Notes: generated by a model not told the origin, from the letters alone. A stretch of DNA of 5,541 bases from Anaerolineales bacterium (GCA_015491595.1 WFVP01000362.1:1-5541), one strand, 5' to 3'. Positions 1 to 5,541 are shown, numbered from the stretch's first letter. Program-made: numbers and translations.

Positions 1-24
1 GTGGGACCGGGGTGGGGCTGGAGC

Positions 25-63
25 GGCTCCCCGGGGGAGCCCTGGCCTCGGGGAGCCTGCTCC
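25..63 (-). repeat. GC-rich repeats with alternative hairpins after the ATPase stop
   Basis: On the plus strand GGCTCCCC (25-32) is followed by GGGGAGCC twice (34-41 and 50-57). On the transcribed minus strand either of two GGCTCCCC copies could pair with the single GGGGAGCC, giving mutually exclusive stems. GGAGCCTGCTCC (52-63) is a further small dyad. No T-run is seen down to position 1, so a terminator call is not supported. The 64 bases between the ATPase stop and the left edge contain no minus-strand ATG or GTG start and no recognisable gene. Confidence 0.4.
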
Positions 64-64
64 G

Positions 65-1162
65 TCACCCCTGCAGGTCTTTTTTTACGTCAATCCCTGC
101 CTCGGCGGGGCGCCACACGGGCTCGGCCTGGGCCTGACGGTAGGCTTCCTGGACCAGCCGCCCCCAATCCAGGGGCTCGGGCATGGGCTCCAGGGGGTCT
201 CGGCGGAGCCGGTGGCGCAAGGCCAACGCGGCCGCCAGGGTAATGTCCTCCTGGGTCAGCGCGTCGCGCCCCTCCAGGGCTGCATTGGCCCGGGCCGCGC
301 GCAGGATAGCCAGCTCCGCCCGATGGCCCGGCACCTGCACCCGGGCCACCAGCGTGGCGATGGCCTCCAAGTCCTGCGGCGTATGCGTCACCAAAGGCAG
401 TCGCTCCCGTGCCTGGAGGATACGCGCCCGCAACGCCTCCTCTTCCGCTTCCCATTGGGCCCGGAAGCCCGCCGGGTCCTGGCTGAAGGCCAGATGCCGT
501 TCCATGATGCGCATGCGCATCTCCGGGTCCCGCACCGTGGACACATCCACGGCCAGGGCGAAGCGATCGAGAAGTTGGGGACGCAGGTCGCCCTCTTCAG
601 GGTTCATCGACCCAATCAGGATGAAGCGGGAGGCATGGGTAAAGGACACGCCCTCCCGCTCCACGACGTTGACGCCCATCGCGGCCACGTCCAGGAGGAG
701 GTCCACCAAATGGTCGTCCAGCAAATTGACTTCGTCAATGTAAAGCACCCCCCGATGGGCCGAAGCCAGGAGGCCGGGCTGGAAGGCCCGTACCCCTTCC
801 TTGAGGGCCCGTTCGATGTCCAGCGTGCCCACCAGGCGGTCCTCGGTCACCGAAAGGGGCAGGTTCACGAAGGGGGTGGGGATGAGGTCCTCCTCCAACG
901 GCACGCCCTGGGCGTGACGCTCCTGGCACCAGGGACACCAGGAATCGGGCGCGTCGGGGTCGCAGTGAAAGGGACACCCGCGAATCACCCGGAGCGGGGG
1001 CAGAAGCCCCGCCAGGGCCCGAGCCGCGGTGGATTTCCCCGTGCCTCGCTCGCCCCGCAACAGCACGCCGCCGATGCCGGGGTCCACCGCGTTGAGAAGC
1101 AGGGCCCGCTTCATCTCCTCTTGGTCGACAATAGCCGTAAACGGGTAAAGCACCCAGGACAT
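65..1162 (-). CDS. Magnesium-chelatase subunit I-like AAA+ ATPase (ChlI/BchI family)
   Basis: The 365-residue protein is slightly longer than a typical BchI (about 340-350). The order of motifs is that of the ChlI/BchI clade: [16 protein letters not shown] (6-21), Walker [10 protein letters not shown] (37-45), Walker [12 protein letters not shown] (138-148, D143 and E144), sensor 1 in [17 protein letters not shown] (185-201, N187, candidate Arg finger R200) and the C-terminal lid with sensor 2 [21 protein letters not shown] (279-299 region, R281). Between Walker A and B sit four cysteines, GCPFHC (C63, C67) and CPWC (C76, C79), a possible metal or redox site. In Mg- or Co-chelatase this subunit forms hexamers with a VWA-containing D subunit and drives metal insertion into a tetrapyrrole by ATP hydrolysis; related stand-alone ATPases mature other metalloenzymes. 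No D or H subunit is in the window; one could lie beyond position 1. It is the last visible gene of the operon, 43 bases after the MBL gene. Family assignment is strong, the chelatase role is not shown, and so no gene symbol is given. Confidence 0.9.
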   Translation of the reverse strand: MSWVLYPFTAIVDQEEMKRALLLNAVDPGIGGVLLRGERGTGKSTAARALAGLLPPLRVIRGCPFHCDPDAPDSWCPWCQERHAQGVPLEEDLIPTPFVNLPLSVTEDRLVGTLDIERALKEGVRAFQPGLLASAHRGVLYIDEVNLLDDHLVDLLLDVAAMGVNVVEREGVSFTHASRFILIGSMNPEEGDLRPQLLDRFALAVDVSTVRDPEMRMRIMERHLAFSQDPAGFRAQWEAEEEALRARILQARERLPLVTHTPQDLEAIATLVARVQVPGHRAELAILRAARANAALEGRDALTQEDITLAAALALRHRLRRDPLEPMPEPLDWGRLVQEAYRQAQAEPVWRPAEAGIDVKKDLQG

Positions 1163-1166
1163 ATCG

Positions 1167-1173
1167 CCTCCTC
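1167..1173 (-). promoter_or_regulatory. Shine-Dalgarno sequence fixing the ATPase start
   Basis: The minus strand reads GAGGAGG, then CGAT, then ATG (1160-1162). It selects this start over the upstream ATG at 1240, which lies inside the preceding gene and would add 26 residues with no family similarity. The family-like sequence [16 protein letters not shown] begins at residue 6 of the chosen protein. Confidence 0.75.
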
Positions 1174-1182
1174 GTCCGGTAG

Positions 1183-1204
1183 GGGTCCTTTCGTCCGGGG
1201 ACCC
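1183..1204 (-). repeat. Small inverted repeat and direct repeat between the MBL and ATPase genes
   Basis: GGGTCC (1183-1188) and GGACCC (1199-1204) can form a 6-bp hairpin with a 10-base loop in the 43-base spacer. TCGTCCGG also occurs twice, at 1172-1179 and 1191-1198. There is no T-run, so this is not a terminator; it could be a minor RNA processing or stability element, or chance in GC-rich DNA. Confidence 0.3.
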
Positions 1205-1205
1205 A

Positions 1206-2042
1206 TCAAGGGCGGGTGACGGACCAATCCGGATGCCCATAGGAGCGGGTCCAGCGTCCGCCGTCCTCCAGAATGAGCTCCAGTCCGTCGTAAGCCACGA
1301 TGACGCCTTCCTCGCCGGCCACCCGCTCCTCCAGCTCGTCGTGGGGGAAGTTGTAGTGGTTGATGTGGGTCAGCACCAGATGTTTGAAGCCCAGGCGTCG
1401 CTTGATGTTCAGGGCTTCCATCACGCTCATATGGGACTCGGTGGCCTCCGCGTGGAAGGACGGTGTGTTCACGATGACCCAATCGGCCTGGCGCATCAAC
1501 ACCGCCACGTAATTGCTGAACACCCGGTCGGCATCGGCCAGGTGGAGAATGCGCTGCCCATTGACCTGAATCATGATACCGTAACAGGGTACGGAATGCG
1601 GCACGGCGAACACCGTCAGGGTGAAGTGCACGAAGGGCACCAGGGTGCCCGGATAGAGGGGGATGTAGGAGAAGTGCTTGCGCAACTCGTCCCGCAGAGG
1701 CAGCTCCTGCTGCAAGCGCTTGAAGACCGTCGGCTCCACCAGCAAGTCCAGGGACTCGGGCCAGGGGAAGAACTCCCGCAAGCCGCCCACGTGGTCGTAG
1801 TGGGCATGGGAGAGGAAGATACCGTCCAGATGCTGGATGTTGTAGGCCTGCAACATCTCCCGGATGTCGGGGGGCGCGTCGAAGAGCAAGGTGTACCCCG
1901 GCAGTTCGAAGAGGATGGCGCTACGACGTCGCACCAGCCGTCCGTCCTCCCGCGCGGCGCGCAAGCAGTGCGCGCACGTGCAGCCAATGGCAGGAATCCC
2001 CTCCGCTGCACCGGTCCCCAGGAAACGAATGCGCACCTTCAT
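1206..2042 (-). CDS. PhnP/PqqB-type metallo-beta-lactamase fold hydrolase, catalytic site intact
   Basis: The 278-residue protein starts at the ATG at 2040-2042, inside the previous gene's stop (ATGA), with GGAG (2051-2054) eight bases upstream. It has the PhnP/PqqB N-terminus [13 protein letters not shown] (5-17) and the structural-zinc motif CTCAHC (C21, C23, C26, the same positions as in E. coli PhnP). The catalytic motif is SHAHYDH (H79, H81, D83, H84), followed by H149 in VPHS, D170 in LAD, H204 in ESHMS, and THINH (H226, H229). These are all the expected ligands of a dinuclear metal site plus structural zinc. The ending THINHYNFP...[12 protein letters not shown] also resembles the PqqB C-terminus. 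PhnP opens cyclic ribose phosphate and PqqB acts in PQQ formation, but no phn or other pqq genes are visible, so the substrate is unknown and neither name is assigned. It is probably a cytoplasmic phosphodiesterase or cofactor-related hydrolase. A 20-residue tail after LELIL is extra relative to the paralogue. Confidence 0.87.
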   Translation of the reverse strand: MKVRIRFLGTGAAEGIPAIGCTCAHCLRAAREDGRLVRRRSAILFELPGYTLLFDAPPDIREMLQAYNIQHLDGIFLSHAHYDHVGGLREFFPWPESLDLLVEPTVFKRLQQELPLRDELRKHFSYIPLYPGTLVPFVHFTLTVFAVPHSVPCYGIMIQVNGQRILHLADADRVFSNYVAVLMRQADWVIVNTPSFHAEATESHMSVMEALNIKRRLGFKHLVLTHINHYNFPHDELEERVAGEEGVIVAYDGLELILEDGGRWTRSYGHPDWSVTRP

Positions 2043-2845
2043 AAGGCCAACTCCAAACCGTCGTATGCGATGTGCACGCTGGGGGCCACCTCGGCCGCGA
2101 GGGCCTCCAGCGTGTCATGGGGCGGGGCCTGGTGCCCCACGTGGGAAAGCACCACCTGGCCCACGTTGAGGTCCTGACCCCACTGGTGCAGGTGCTGCAG
2201 GCGTTGCTGGATGTCCTCCTCCGGCGCCCGGGCGGGCAGACCGACCACGACGGCATCCGCACCACGCAAATGCTGCAAGGCCAGACGCGGCAGACGTTCC
2301 ACCGGAGCCTGCCCCAAGAAGGCGATTTTCCGATGGTCCATCTGGACCATCAGCCCGAAGGTCGCGGGCTGGGAGGACAGGGTCATGGCCCAAATCTGGA
2401 ACTCCGGTCCCAGGTACATGGGCGTGTTGGGGTACAGGGGCAGGACGTAGAACACCCGACGCAGTCGTTCCGTCCAGTACTCCCGCCGAATCTGGCGGAA
2501 GAGTGCGGGAACGCTGAGGAAGTCCAGCGAGGCCGGTTGCCAGTACTCGAACTCCTTGATGCCCCCAATATGGGCGAACTCGTTGTTCAGCGCCACCACC
2601 CCCTGCAATTCGGTGATGCGGTAGTTGTGCACGTACTCCCGCACCTCGGGAGGCGCGCCCACGAGGAGGTTGTAATGGGGCAGACGGAGGTACACCGCGC
2701 TGCGGCGCCTTCGCAACCGCCCGCCCTCCTCGCGAGCGCGACGGCAGTGGTCGCACTCACATTGCACCACGGGGACCCCTTCCGCGCCGCCGGTCCCCAG
2801 GAATTGAACCCGCATGGGGGAAGCCGTGGTCGTTTGTTCCTTCAT
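2039..2845 (-). CDS. Degenerate PhnP/PqqB-type metallo-beta-lactamase fold protein (probable pseudoenzyme)
   Basis: This 268-residue protein aligns end to end with the next gene's product (roughly 35-40% identical by eye): FLGTGGAEGVP (15-25), the zinc motif CECDHC (C29, C31, C34), GAPPEVREY (63-71) and [10 protein letters not shown] (259-268). Where the paralogue and E. coli PhnP have the metal-binding HxHxDH, this protein has LNNEFAHIGG (86-95): the first His is Asn87, the second is Glu89, the Asp is Ala91, and only His92 remains. The later ligand positions are also changed: the His of the VPHS loop is Ser158, the bridging Asp is Gln179, and the GHMS-like His is absent. SHVGH (234-238) keeps His235 and His238, and His238 aligns with the structural-zinc His of PhnP. 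The fold and structural zinc site therefore appear intact while the dinuclear catalytic site is gone. The reading frame is open and undamaged, so this is not a pseudogene. The ATGA overlap with the active paralogue suggests coupled translation and a partner, scaffold or ligand-binding role (inference). Confidence 0.82.
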   Translation of the reverse strand: MKEQTTTASPMRVQFLGTGGAEGVPVVQCECDHCRRAREEGGRLRRRRSAVYLRLPHYNLLVGAPPEVREYVHNYRITELQGVVALNNEFAHIGGIKEFEYWQPASLDFLSVPALFRQIRREYWTERLRRVFYVLPLYPNTPMYLGPEFQIWAMTLSSQPATFGLMVQMDHRKIAFLGQAPVERLPRLALQHLRGADAVVVGLPARAPEEDIQQRLQHLHQWGQDLNVGQVVLSHVGHQAPPHDTLEALAAEVAPSVHIAYDGLELAL

Positions 2846-2849
2846 GACG

Positions 2850-2857
2850 CCTTCCTC
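2850..2857 (-). promoter_or_regulatory. Shine-Dalgarno sequence fixing the start of the degenerate MBL gene
   Basis: The minus strand reads GAGGAAGG, then CGTC, then ATG (2843-2845), directly after the hydrolase TGA. It favours the ATG at 2845 over the in-frame ATG at 2815, which aligns better with the start of the paralogue but has no ribosome binding site in the C-rich sequence before it. Confidence 0.6.
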
Positions 2858-2858
2858 A

Positions 2859-3764
2859 TCAAATGTAGCGATGCGTTTTCAACCAAGCGCGAATACGTTC
2901 GGCCGCCTGCTGAGGCACCTCCATGGGGAACATGTGCCCCTGGTCGGGCAGCACTTCAATCGTGGCCTGGGGCCACCACCGCGCCAGATGCGCCCGGGTA
3001 GCCGGTGTTCCCATTTCGGAGTGCTGGCCGAACAGTACCAGACCGGGCACCTGCACGCGGCGCACCCACTTCCAGACGTCGGTTGGCACGGCGCGAAAGA
3101 TGGCCGCCTCCCATCGAGGGTCGTACGCCAGCCGCCATCCCTGGGGTTGAGGACGCAGGCCGTGGCTCACATACGCCTCCAGGGCCCGGGGATGCCACTT
3201 CCGGAACAACGCCCGGGAACGGAAATGCACCTTGGCTTCGGGGGGCGAGGAAAAGGTCTGGCGTCGATGCAAGGCCCCCCGCACCAGGCGGGCCAGGGGA
3301 AAGTCGCCCTCCAACGGCGCGCCCCGGCGTCGCCAGCGCTGGATGTGACACAGCACCCGGGGCTCGAAAATGACCGGGTCCAGTAACACCACGGCCCGAA
3401 AGGCCCGGGGCTGCAGCACCGCGGCCATCAGGGTCATCACGCCGCCCAGGGAATGCCCCAGGCCGATGACCGGCAGGGACACGAGGTCGCCCAAATGGTC
3501 CGCATATTCCCGGGCCAGATGGGACCAGTGCAGGTCCTCCGGGGGCGGCTCCGTGGCCCGCATGGGCCGGGGAATCCAGCCCCAAAGCCCCAGGTCCGGA
3601 GCCAGGGCCTGGGCCAGGGGTTCGTAGACCTGGGGCGGAAACCCGTTGGCGGGAGCCATCAGGGCGGGTTGCCTCCCCGAACTCAACGTGACCCAAAGGG
3701 AAGAGGCGATATGAGTCGCCCCGGTCACCACCATCGCGCCGTCCCCCCGTTCCGCGTCCGCCAT
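2859..3764 (-). CDS. Alpha/beta-fold hydrolase (ANGFPP type, GHSLGG nucleophile elbow)
   Basis: The protein has 301 residues from the start chosen by its ribosome binding site. ANGFPP (39-44) follows the strand-like LSSGRQPALMAP and corresponds to the oxyanion-hole loop, usually HG in other families. The nucleophile elbow is GHSLGG with Ser105 (103-108), followed by a small-residue helix and the strand VVLLDPV (125-131). Residues about 135-235 are Arg/Trp-rich and helical and probably form a cap. The strand GLVLFGQHSEM (241-251) offers Glu250 as a possible catalytic acid, with Asp129 as alternative. DQGHMFPMEVP (274-284) supplies the catalytic His277. The protein therefore has a full Ser-acid-His set and no signal peptide, so it is probably a cytoplasmic serine esterase, lipase or related hydrolase of unknown substrate. 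The next gene starts 13 bases after its stop, with its ribosome binding site abutting that stop, so it looks like the first gene of the four-gene operon. BchO, a Mg-chelatase-associated hydrolase, shares the fold but has a different oxyanion motif, so that name is not given. Confidence 0.85.
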   Translation of the reverse strand: MADAERGDGAMVVTGATHIASSLWVTLSSGRQPALMAPANGFPPQVYEPLAQALAPDLGLWGWIPRPMRATEPPPEDLHWSHLAREYADHLGDLVSLPVIGLGHSLGGVMTLMAAVLQPRAFRAVVLLDPVIFEPRVLCHIQRWRRRGAPLEGDFPLARLVRGALHRRQTFSSPPEAKVHFRSRALFRKWHPRALEAYVSHGLRPQPQGWRLAYDPRWEAAIFRAVPTDVWKWVRRVQVPGLVLFGQHSEMGTPATRAHLARWWPQATIEVLPDQGHMFPMEVPQQAAERIRAWLKTHRYI

Positions 3765-3769
3765 CGCGA

Positions 3770-3776
3770 CCCTCCA
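3770..3776 (-). promoter_or_regulatory. Shine-Dalgarno sequence fixing the hydrolase start
   Basis: The minus strand reads TGGAGGG, then TCGCG, then ATG (3762-3764). This strong site with a 5-base spacer favours the start at 3764 over the upstream ATG at 3908, whose extra 48 codons would run through both terminator hairpins and have no family-like sequence. It also favours it over the internal ATG at 3734, which has only a G-run upstream. Confidence 0.7.
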
Positions 3777-3780
3777 CGGG

Positions 3781-3812
3781 AAAACGCCTGGGCCGCCCTT
3801 CGCGGCCCGGGC
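3781..3812 (-). terminator. Second terminator-like hairpin, just before the hydrolase ribosome binding site
   Basis: On the minus strand, GCCcGGGCCGC and GCGGCCCaGGC pair (3786-3812) as a 10-bp stem with one internal mismatch and a 5-base loop GAAGG. G and then TTTT (3781-3784) follow. It directly follows the first terminator, so it may be a backup terminator. Because it ends only 16 bases before the hydrolase start, it could instead act as a leader hairpin or attenuator for the downstream operon. The T-run is short, so termination strength is uncertain. Confidence 0.5.
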
Positions 3813-3862
3813 AAAAAGAATCGGCGCCCAAGACGCGCCGTCCCGTGCTCCTGGGCGCCGAT
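3813..3862 (-). terminator. Rho-independent terminator after the glycosyltransferase gene
   Basis: Read on the minus strand, ATCGGCGCCCAGGA (3849-3862) pairs with TCTTGGGCGCCGAT (3820-3833) as a 14-bp stem with one G-U wobble and a 15-base loop. The U-rich run TCTTTTT (3813-3819) follows immediately. The stem is GC-rich at its core and the T-run is in the right place, so this is a convincing intrinsic terminator for the membrane protein/GT2 unit. It starts 86 bases after the GT2 stop. Confidence 0.82.
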
Positions 3863-3948
3863 GGGGCCCCATCCCATGTCCGTGGTCTTCCCCGGACTCC
3901 GGGAACAACCGGCTTCGTCCCGGAGCCCGGCTTCATGCACCGTTGGAA

Positions 3949-4944
3949 TCATGATGCCTCCACGAGGCTGTAGAGACGATGCACATTATACCAACCTCGC
4001 TCCTGGGCGGAGCGCGGGACTTGTCCGCGTTTCCAGCGTAGATACCAGGGCCCCAGAAAACCCAAGCCCAACATCTTTAACACCGCAAACAGGAAGCGGT
4101 GACTTTCTCGCGCGGCCTCTTTCGGATGCCACCACCAGGCCCGCAGGTAGGCGGTGAAGGCAGGCAGGGCCTGCCCAGCGTCCAGCAGGTAGCGGCCCAT
4201 GAACCGATAGCCGGCAGCCAGAATCCGCCGCCTATGCCGGGCGAAGAGGGGCGCGGTTTTCGGGTGGTGCTCCATCCAGGCCATCAAGCGCCGGGCCTCG
4301 CGTGCGAACCCCACCCCCTGGGCCAGGTTCTTGGCTTCGGTATGGAAGCGGGCAAAGGCCCAGATGCAGGGCACCGTAACCCAAGGGCGCTCCAGGGCCA
4401 TCCGCACCCACAAATGGTGGTCCAGCAGGTAATGGTAGGAGACATCCACTCCGCCTACAGATTCGTAGACCTCGCGGCGAAAGAACACCGCGGGCTGGGG
4501 CAGGATACCGAAGGCCATCAGGTCGGCAAGGGTGCGGACGTGGGGAACATAATGGTTGAAGGGGCGCCCCACGGCGTCGATGAACAGGGCTTCCCCCACC
4601 ACCATGCCCGCGTCCGGATGCTTCTCAAAGACCTCCACCACTTGCCGCACCGCGCCCGGCGCCAGCATGTCGTCGGAATTCACCCAACCCAGGATGCTAC
4701 CCCGGGCTCGGGCAAAGCCCTTTCGCAACGCGTCGGCCTGGCCTTCATCGGGCTCCGAGATCCACCACGCCAGGCGATGGGCATACCGCCGAATCAGGTC
4801 CACACTCCCGTCGGTGGACCCCCCATCGACCACGATGTACTCGATGTAGGGATAGTCCTGTCCCAATACAGAACGCAGGGTCCACTCCAGGTACGCCGCC
4901 TGGTTGAAGGACGGCGTCACGATGCTCACCAGAGGACGTTGCAT
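3949..4944 (-). CDS. Family 2 glycosyltransferase (GT-A fold)
   Basis: The 331-residue protein starts at the ATG at 4942-4944, with GAGG (4952-4955) seven bases upstream and overlapping the stop of the preceding gene, so the two are probably cotranscribed. The N-terminus is a textbook GT2 domain: VSIVTPSFNQ (6-15), the nucleotide-binding VDGGSTDGS (39-47), SEPDEGQADALRKGF (63-77) and the metal/sugar-nucleotide DXD-type NSDD (89-92). QPAVFFRR (150-157), GGVD (164-167) and DHHLW (175-179) match the acceptor-side region, where an Asp or Glu usually acts as general base. Residues about 284-303 (LFAVLKMLGLGFLGPWYLRW) are hydrophobic and may anchor the enzyme to the inner membrane face. The family transfers a sugar from a nucleotide donor to an acceptor such as a lipid carrier or glycan; neither donor nor acceptor can be read here. 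A strong terminator follows the gene, so it is the last member of its transcription unit. Confidence 0.9.
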   Translation of the reverse strand: MQRPLVSIVTPSFNQAAYLEWTLRSVLGQDYPYIEYIVVDGGSTDGSVDLIRRYAHRLAWWISEPDEGQADALRKGFARARGSILGWVNSDDMLAPGAVRQVVEVFEKHPDAGMVVGEALFIDAVGRPFNHYVPHVRTLADLMAFGILPQPAVFFRREVYESVGGVDVSYHYLLDHHLWVRMALERPWVTVPCIWAFARFHTEAKNLAQGVGFAREARRLMAWMEHHPKTAPLFARHRRRILAAGYRFMGRYLLDAGQALPAFTAYLRAWWWHPKEAARESHRFLFAVLKMLGLGFLGPWYLRWKRGQVPRSAQERGWYNVHRLYSLVEAS

Positions 4945-4953
4945 ACACCAGCC

Positions 4954-5541
4954 TCACCGTGCGGGATAGGGCCCCTGCTCGGGCCGCAGGAAGAGGACGC
5001 TCCGGTCGTCACGGTAGACCTCCCGCCATCCCGCGTAGGGGAGCACCTTGGCCAAGGGCCAATGAGGTTCCAGAAGGACCACACCGACGTCGTACTCCGA
5101 CAACACCCGTTCCCACCCCGGCTCGGCGGTCACCACGCGAGCCCATAAACGCAAGTAGGTGTCCCCGTAAAGGTCCGTGCGTCCGTCGATGAACACTGGA
5201 TACTCCGGCAAGGCCCAGAGCAGGTAACCGCCCCAATTGTAACTGTTGAACAACCGTCCCGGTGGACGCAAGGCCTTGAGGTAGGCCACGGGGGCCACGG
5301 GGAAAGTGCGGGCGAGATGCGCGTCCATGGCCGCGGGCGTGCTCACCTGGGCCAAACGGAGGAGGGCCAGGCCCCAGGCCAGGGCCACCAGGGTGCGATT
5401 GAGGCGGGGACGGACCGGCGGCGGGGAGGTCCCGGGCCGCGGTCGGAAGCGGTGTTCGAGCCACGCCCCTCGCCCTTTGCAAGCGGCCCAACACCGGGCA
5501 AGGTCCTTGCGCCGGCGGGACCACCAGGGACGGGCGTAAGC
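4954..5541 (-). CDS. C-terminal part of a polytopic membrane protein of unknown function (gene truncated by the window edge)
   Basis: The frame is open from the right edge to a TGA at 4954-4956, giving 195 visible residues with no stop. A GTG at 5386-5388 could be called a start, but the frame continues upstream through a basic, proline-rich stretch (visible residues 1-48, loop-like), so the gene very probably begins outside the window. Residues about 49-66 (NRTLVALAWGLALLRLAQ) form one hydrophobic membrane segment. A soluble tail follows with the motifs FNSYNWGGYL (98-107) and VFIDGRTDLYGD (116-127). From memory, such tails occur at the end of large uncharacterised membrane proteins, annotated as GT39-like or hypothetical, in Chloroflexota and related phyla; this is recall and was not searched. 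The tail lies on one side of the membrane, probably outside (inference). The next gene, a glycosyltransferase, starts 9 bases after the stop, so a role in surface glycan or lipid glycosylation is plausible. The enzymatic function is unknown. Confidence 0.75.
   Translation of the reverse strand, partial: AYARPWWSRRRKDLARCWAACKGRGAWLEHRFRPRPGTSPPPVRPRLNRTLVALAWGLALLRLAQVSTPAAMDAHLARTFPVAPVAYLKALRPPGRLFNSYNWGGYLLWALPEYPVFIDGRTDLYGDTYLRLWARVVTAEPGWERVLSEYDVGVVLLEPHWPLAKVLPYAGWREVYRDDRSVLFLRPEQGPYPAR

Noticed and set aside
212..1219. Long plus-strand open frame opposite the AAA+ ATPase gene
   Set aside because: It mirrors a gene with clear family motifs; the product has no recognisable domain and is rich in Gln, Gly, His and Arg, as expected for an antisense frame in GC-rich DNA. 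The same holds for the long plus-strand frames at 1233-2177, 2072-3001 and 4099-5148.
1163..1240. Upstream start of the ATPase at 1240
   Set aside because: The additional 26 residues overlap the MBL gene and show no ChlI similarity, and GAGGAGG lies four bases before the ATG at 1162.
1206..2042. Naming the intact MBL gene phnP or pqqB
   Set aside because: Motifs are shared with both families and neither pathway is present in the window, so a specific symbol would overstate the evidence.
2039..2845. Treating the degenerate MBL gene as a pseudogene
   Set aside because: The frame is full length, has a good ribosome binding site, is coupled to the next gene, and keeps the structural-zinc residues; only catalytic positions are replaced.
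2859..3764. Calling the hydrolase BchO because it shares an operon with a BchI-like gene
   Set aside because: Its oxyanion motif is ANGFPP rather than the HG-type motif of BchO, and no other chlorophyll genes are visible.
3765..3908. N-terminal extension of the hydrolase to an ATG at 3908
   Set aside because: The extra 48 residues are low-complexity and unlike the family, they would be encoded across two terminator hairpins, and a strong ribosome binding site sits before the ATG at 3764.

Overview
All genes in this window lie on the minus strand. The DNA is GC-rich (roughly 60-65% by eye), genes are tightly packed, starts are preceded by purine-rich Shine-Dalgarno sequences, and several stops abut or overlap the next start. 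The protein styles (a polytopic membrane protein with an SYNWGGYL...DGRTDLYGD tail, a GT2 with SEPDEGQADAL and NSDD motifs, an ANGFPP-type alpha/beta hydrolase) resemble those of filamentous or thermophilic Chloroflexota (Anaerolineae/Thermoflexia-like). This assignment is an impression from protein style only; there is no rRNA or marker gene to confirm it.

Right part (5541 down to 3949): the 3' end of a membrane-protein gene that runs off the right edge is followed after 9 bases by a family 2 glycosyltransferase. This looks like the end of a cell-surface glycan or glycolipid transcription unit. It is closed by a convincing rho-independent terminator (3813-3862) and a second terminator-like hairpin (3781-3812) in the 184-base gap that follows.

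Left part (3764 down to 65): four co-directional genes that look like one operon, in transcription order: an alpha/beta hydrolase, a degenerate PhnP/PqqB-type metallo-beta-lactamase (MBL) fold protein, an intact PhnP/PqqB-type MBL protein, and a ChlI/BchI-like AAA+ ATPase. Gaps are 13 bases, a 4-base ATGA overlap and 43 bases. The two MBL proteins are clearly homologous along their length. The first keeps the structural-zinc Cys/His set but has lost nearly all catalytic metal ligands, while the second keeps all of them. A translationally coupled active/inactive MBL pair next to a magnesium-chelatase-type ATPase is the most interesting content of the window. The hydrolase and ATPase suggest a small cofactor- or metal-related pathway, but no substrate can be read from the sequence.

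Positions 1-64 follow the ATPase stop and hold GC-rich repeats but no recognisable gene. No tRNA, rRNA, CRISPR array, insertion sequence or plus-strand gene was found.
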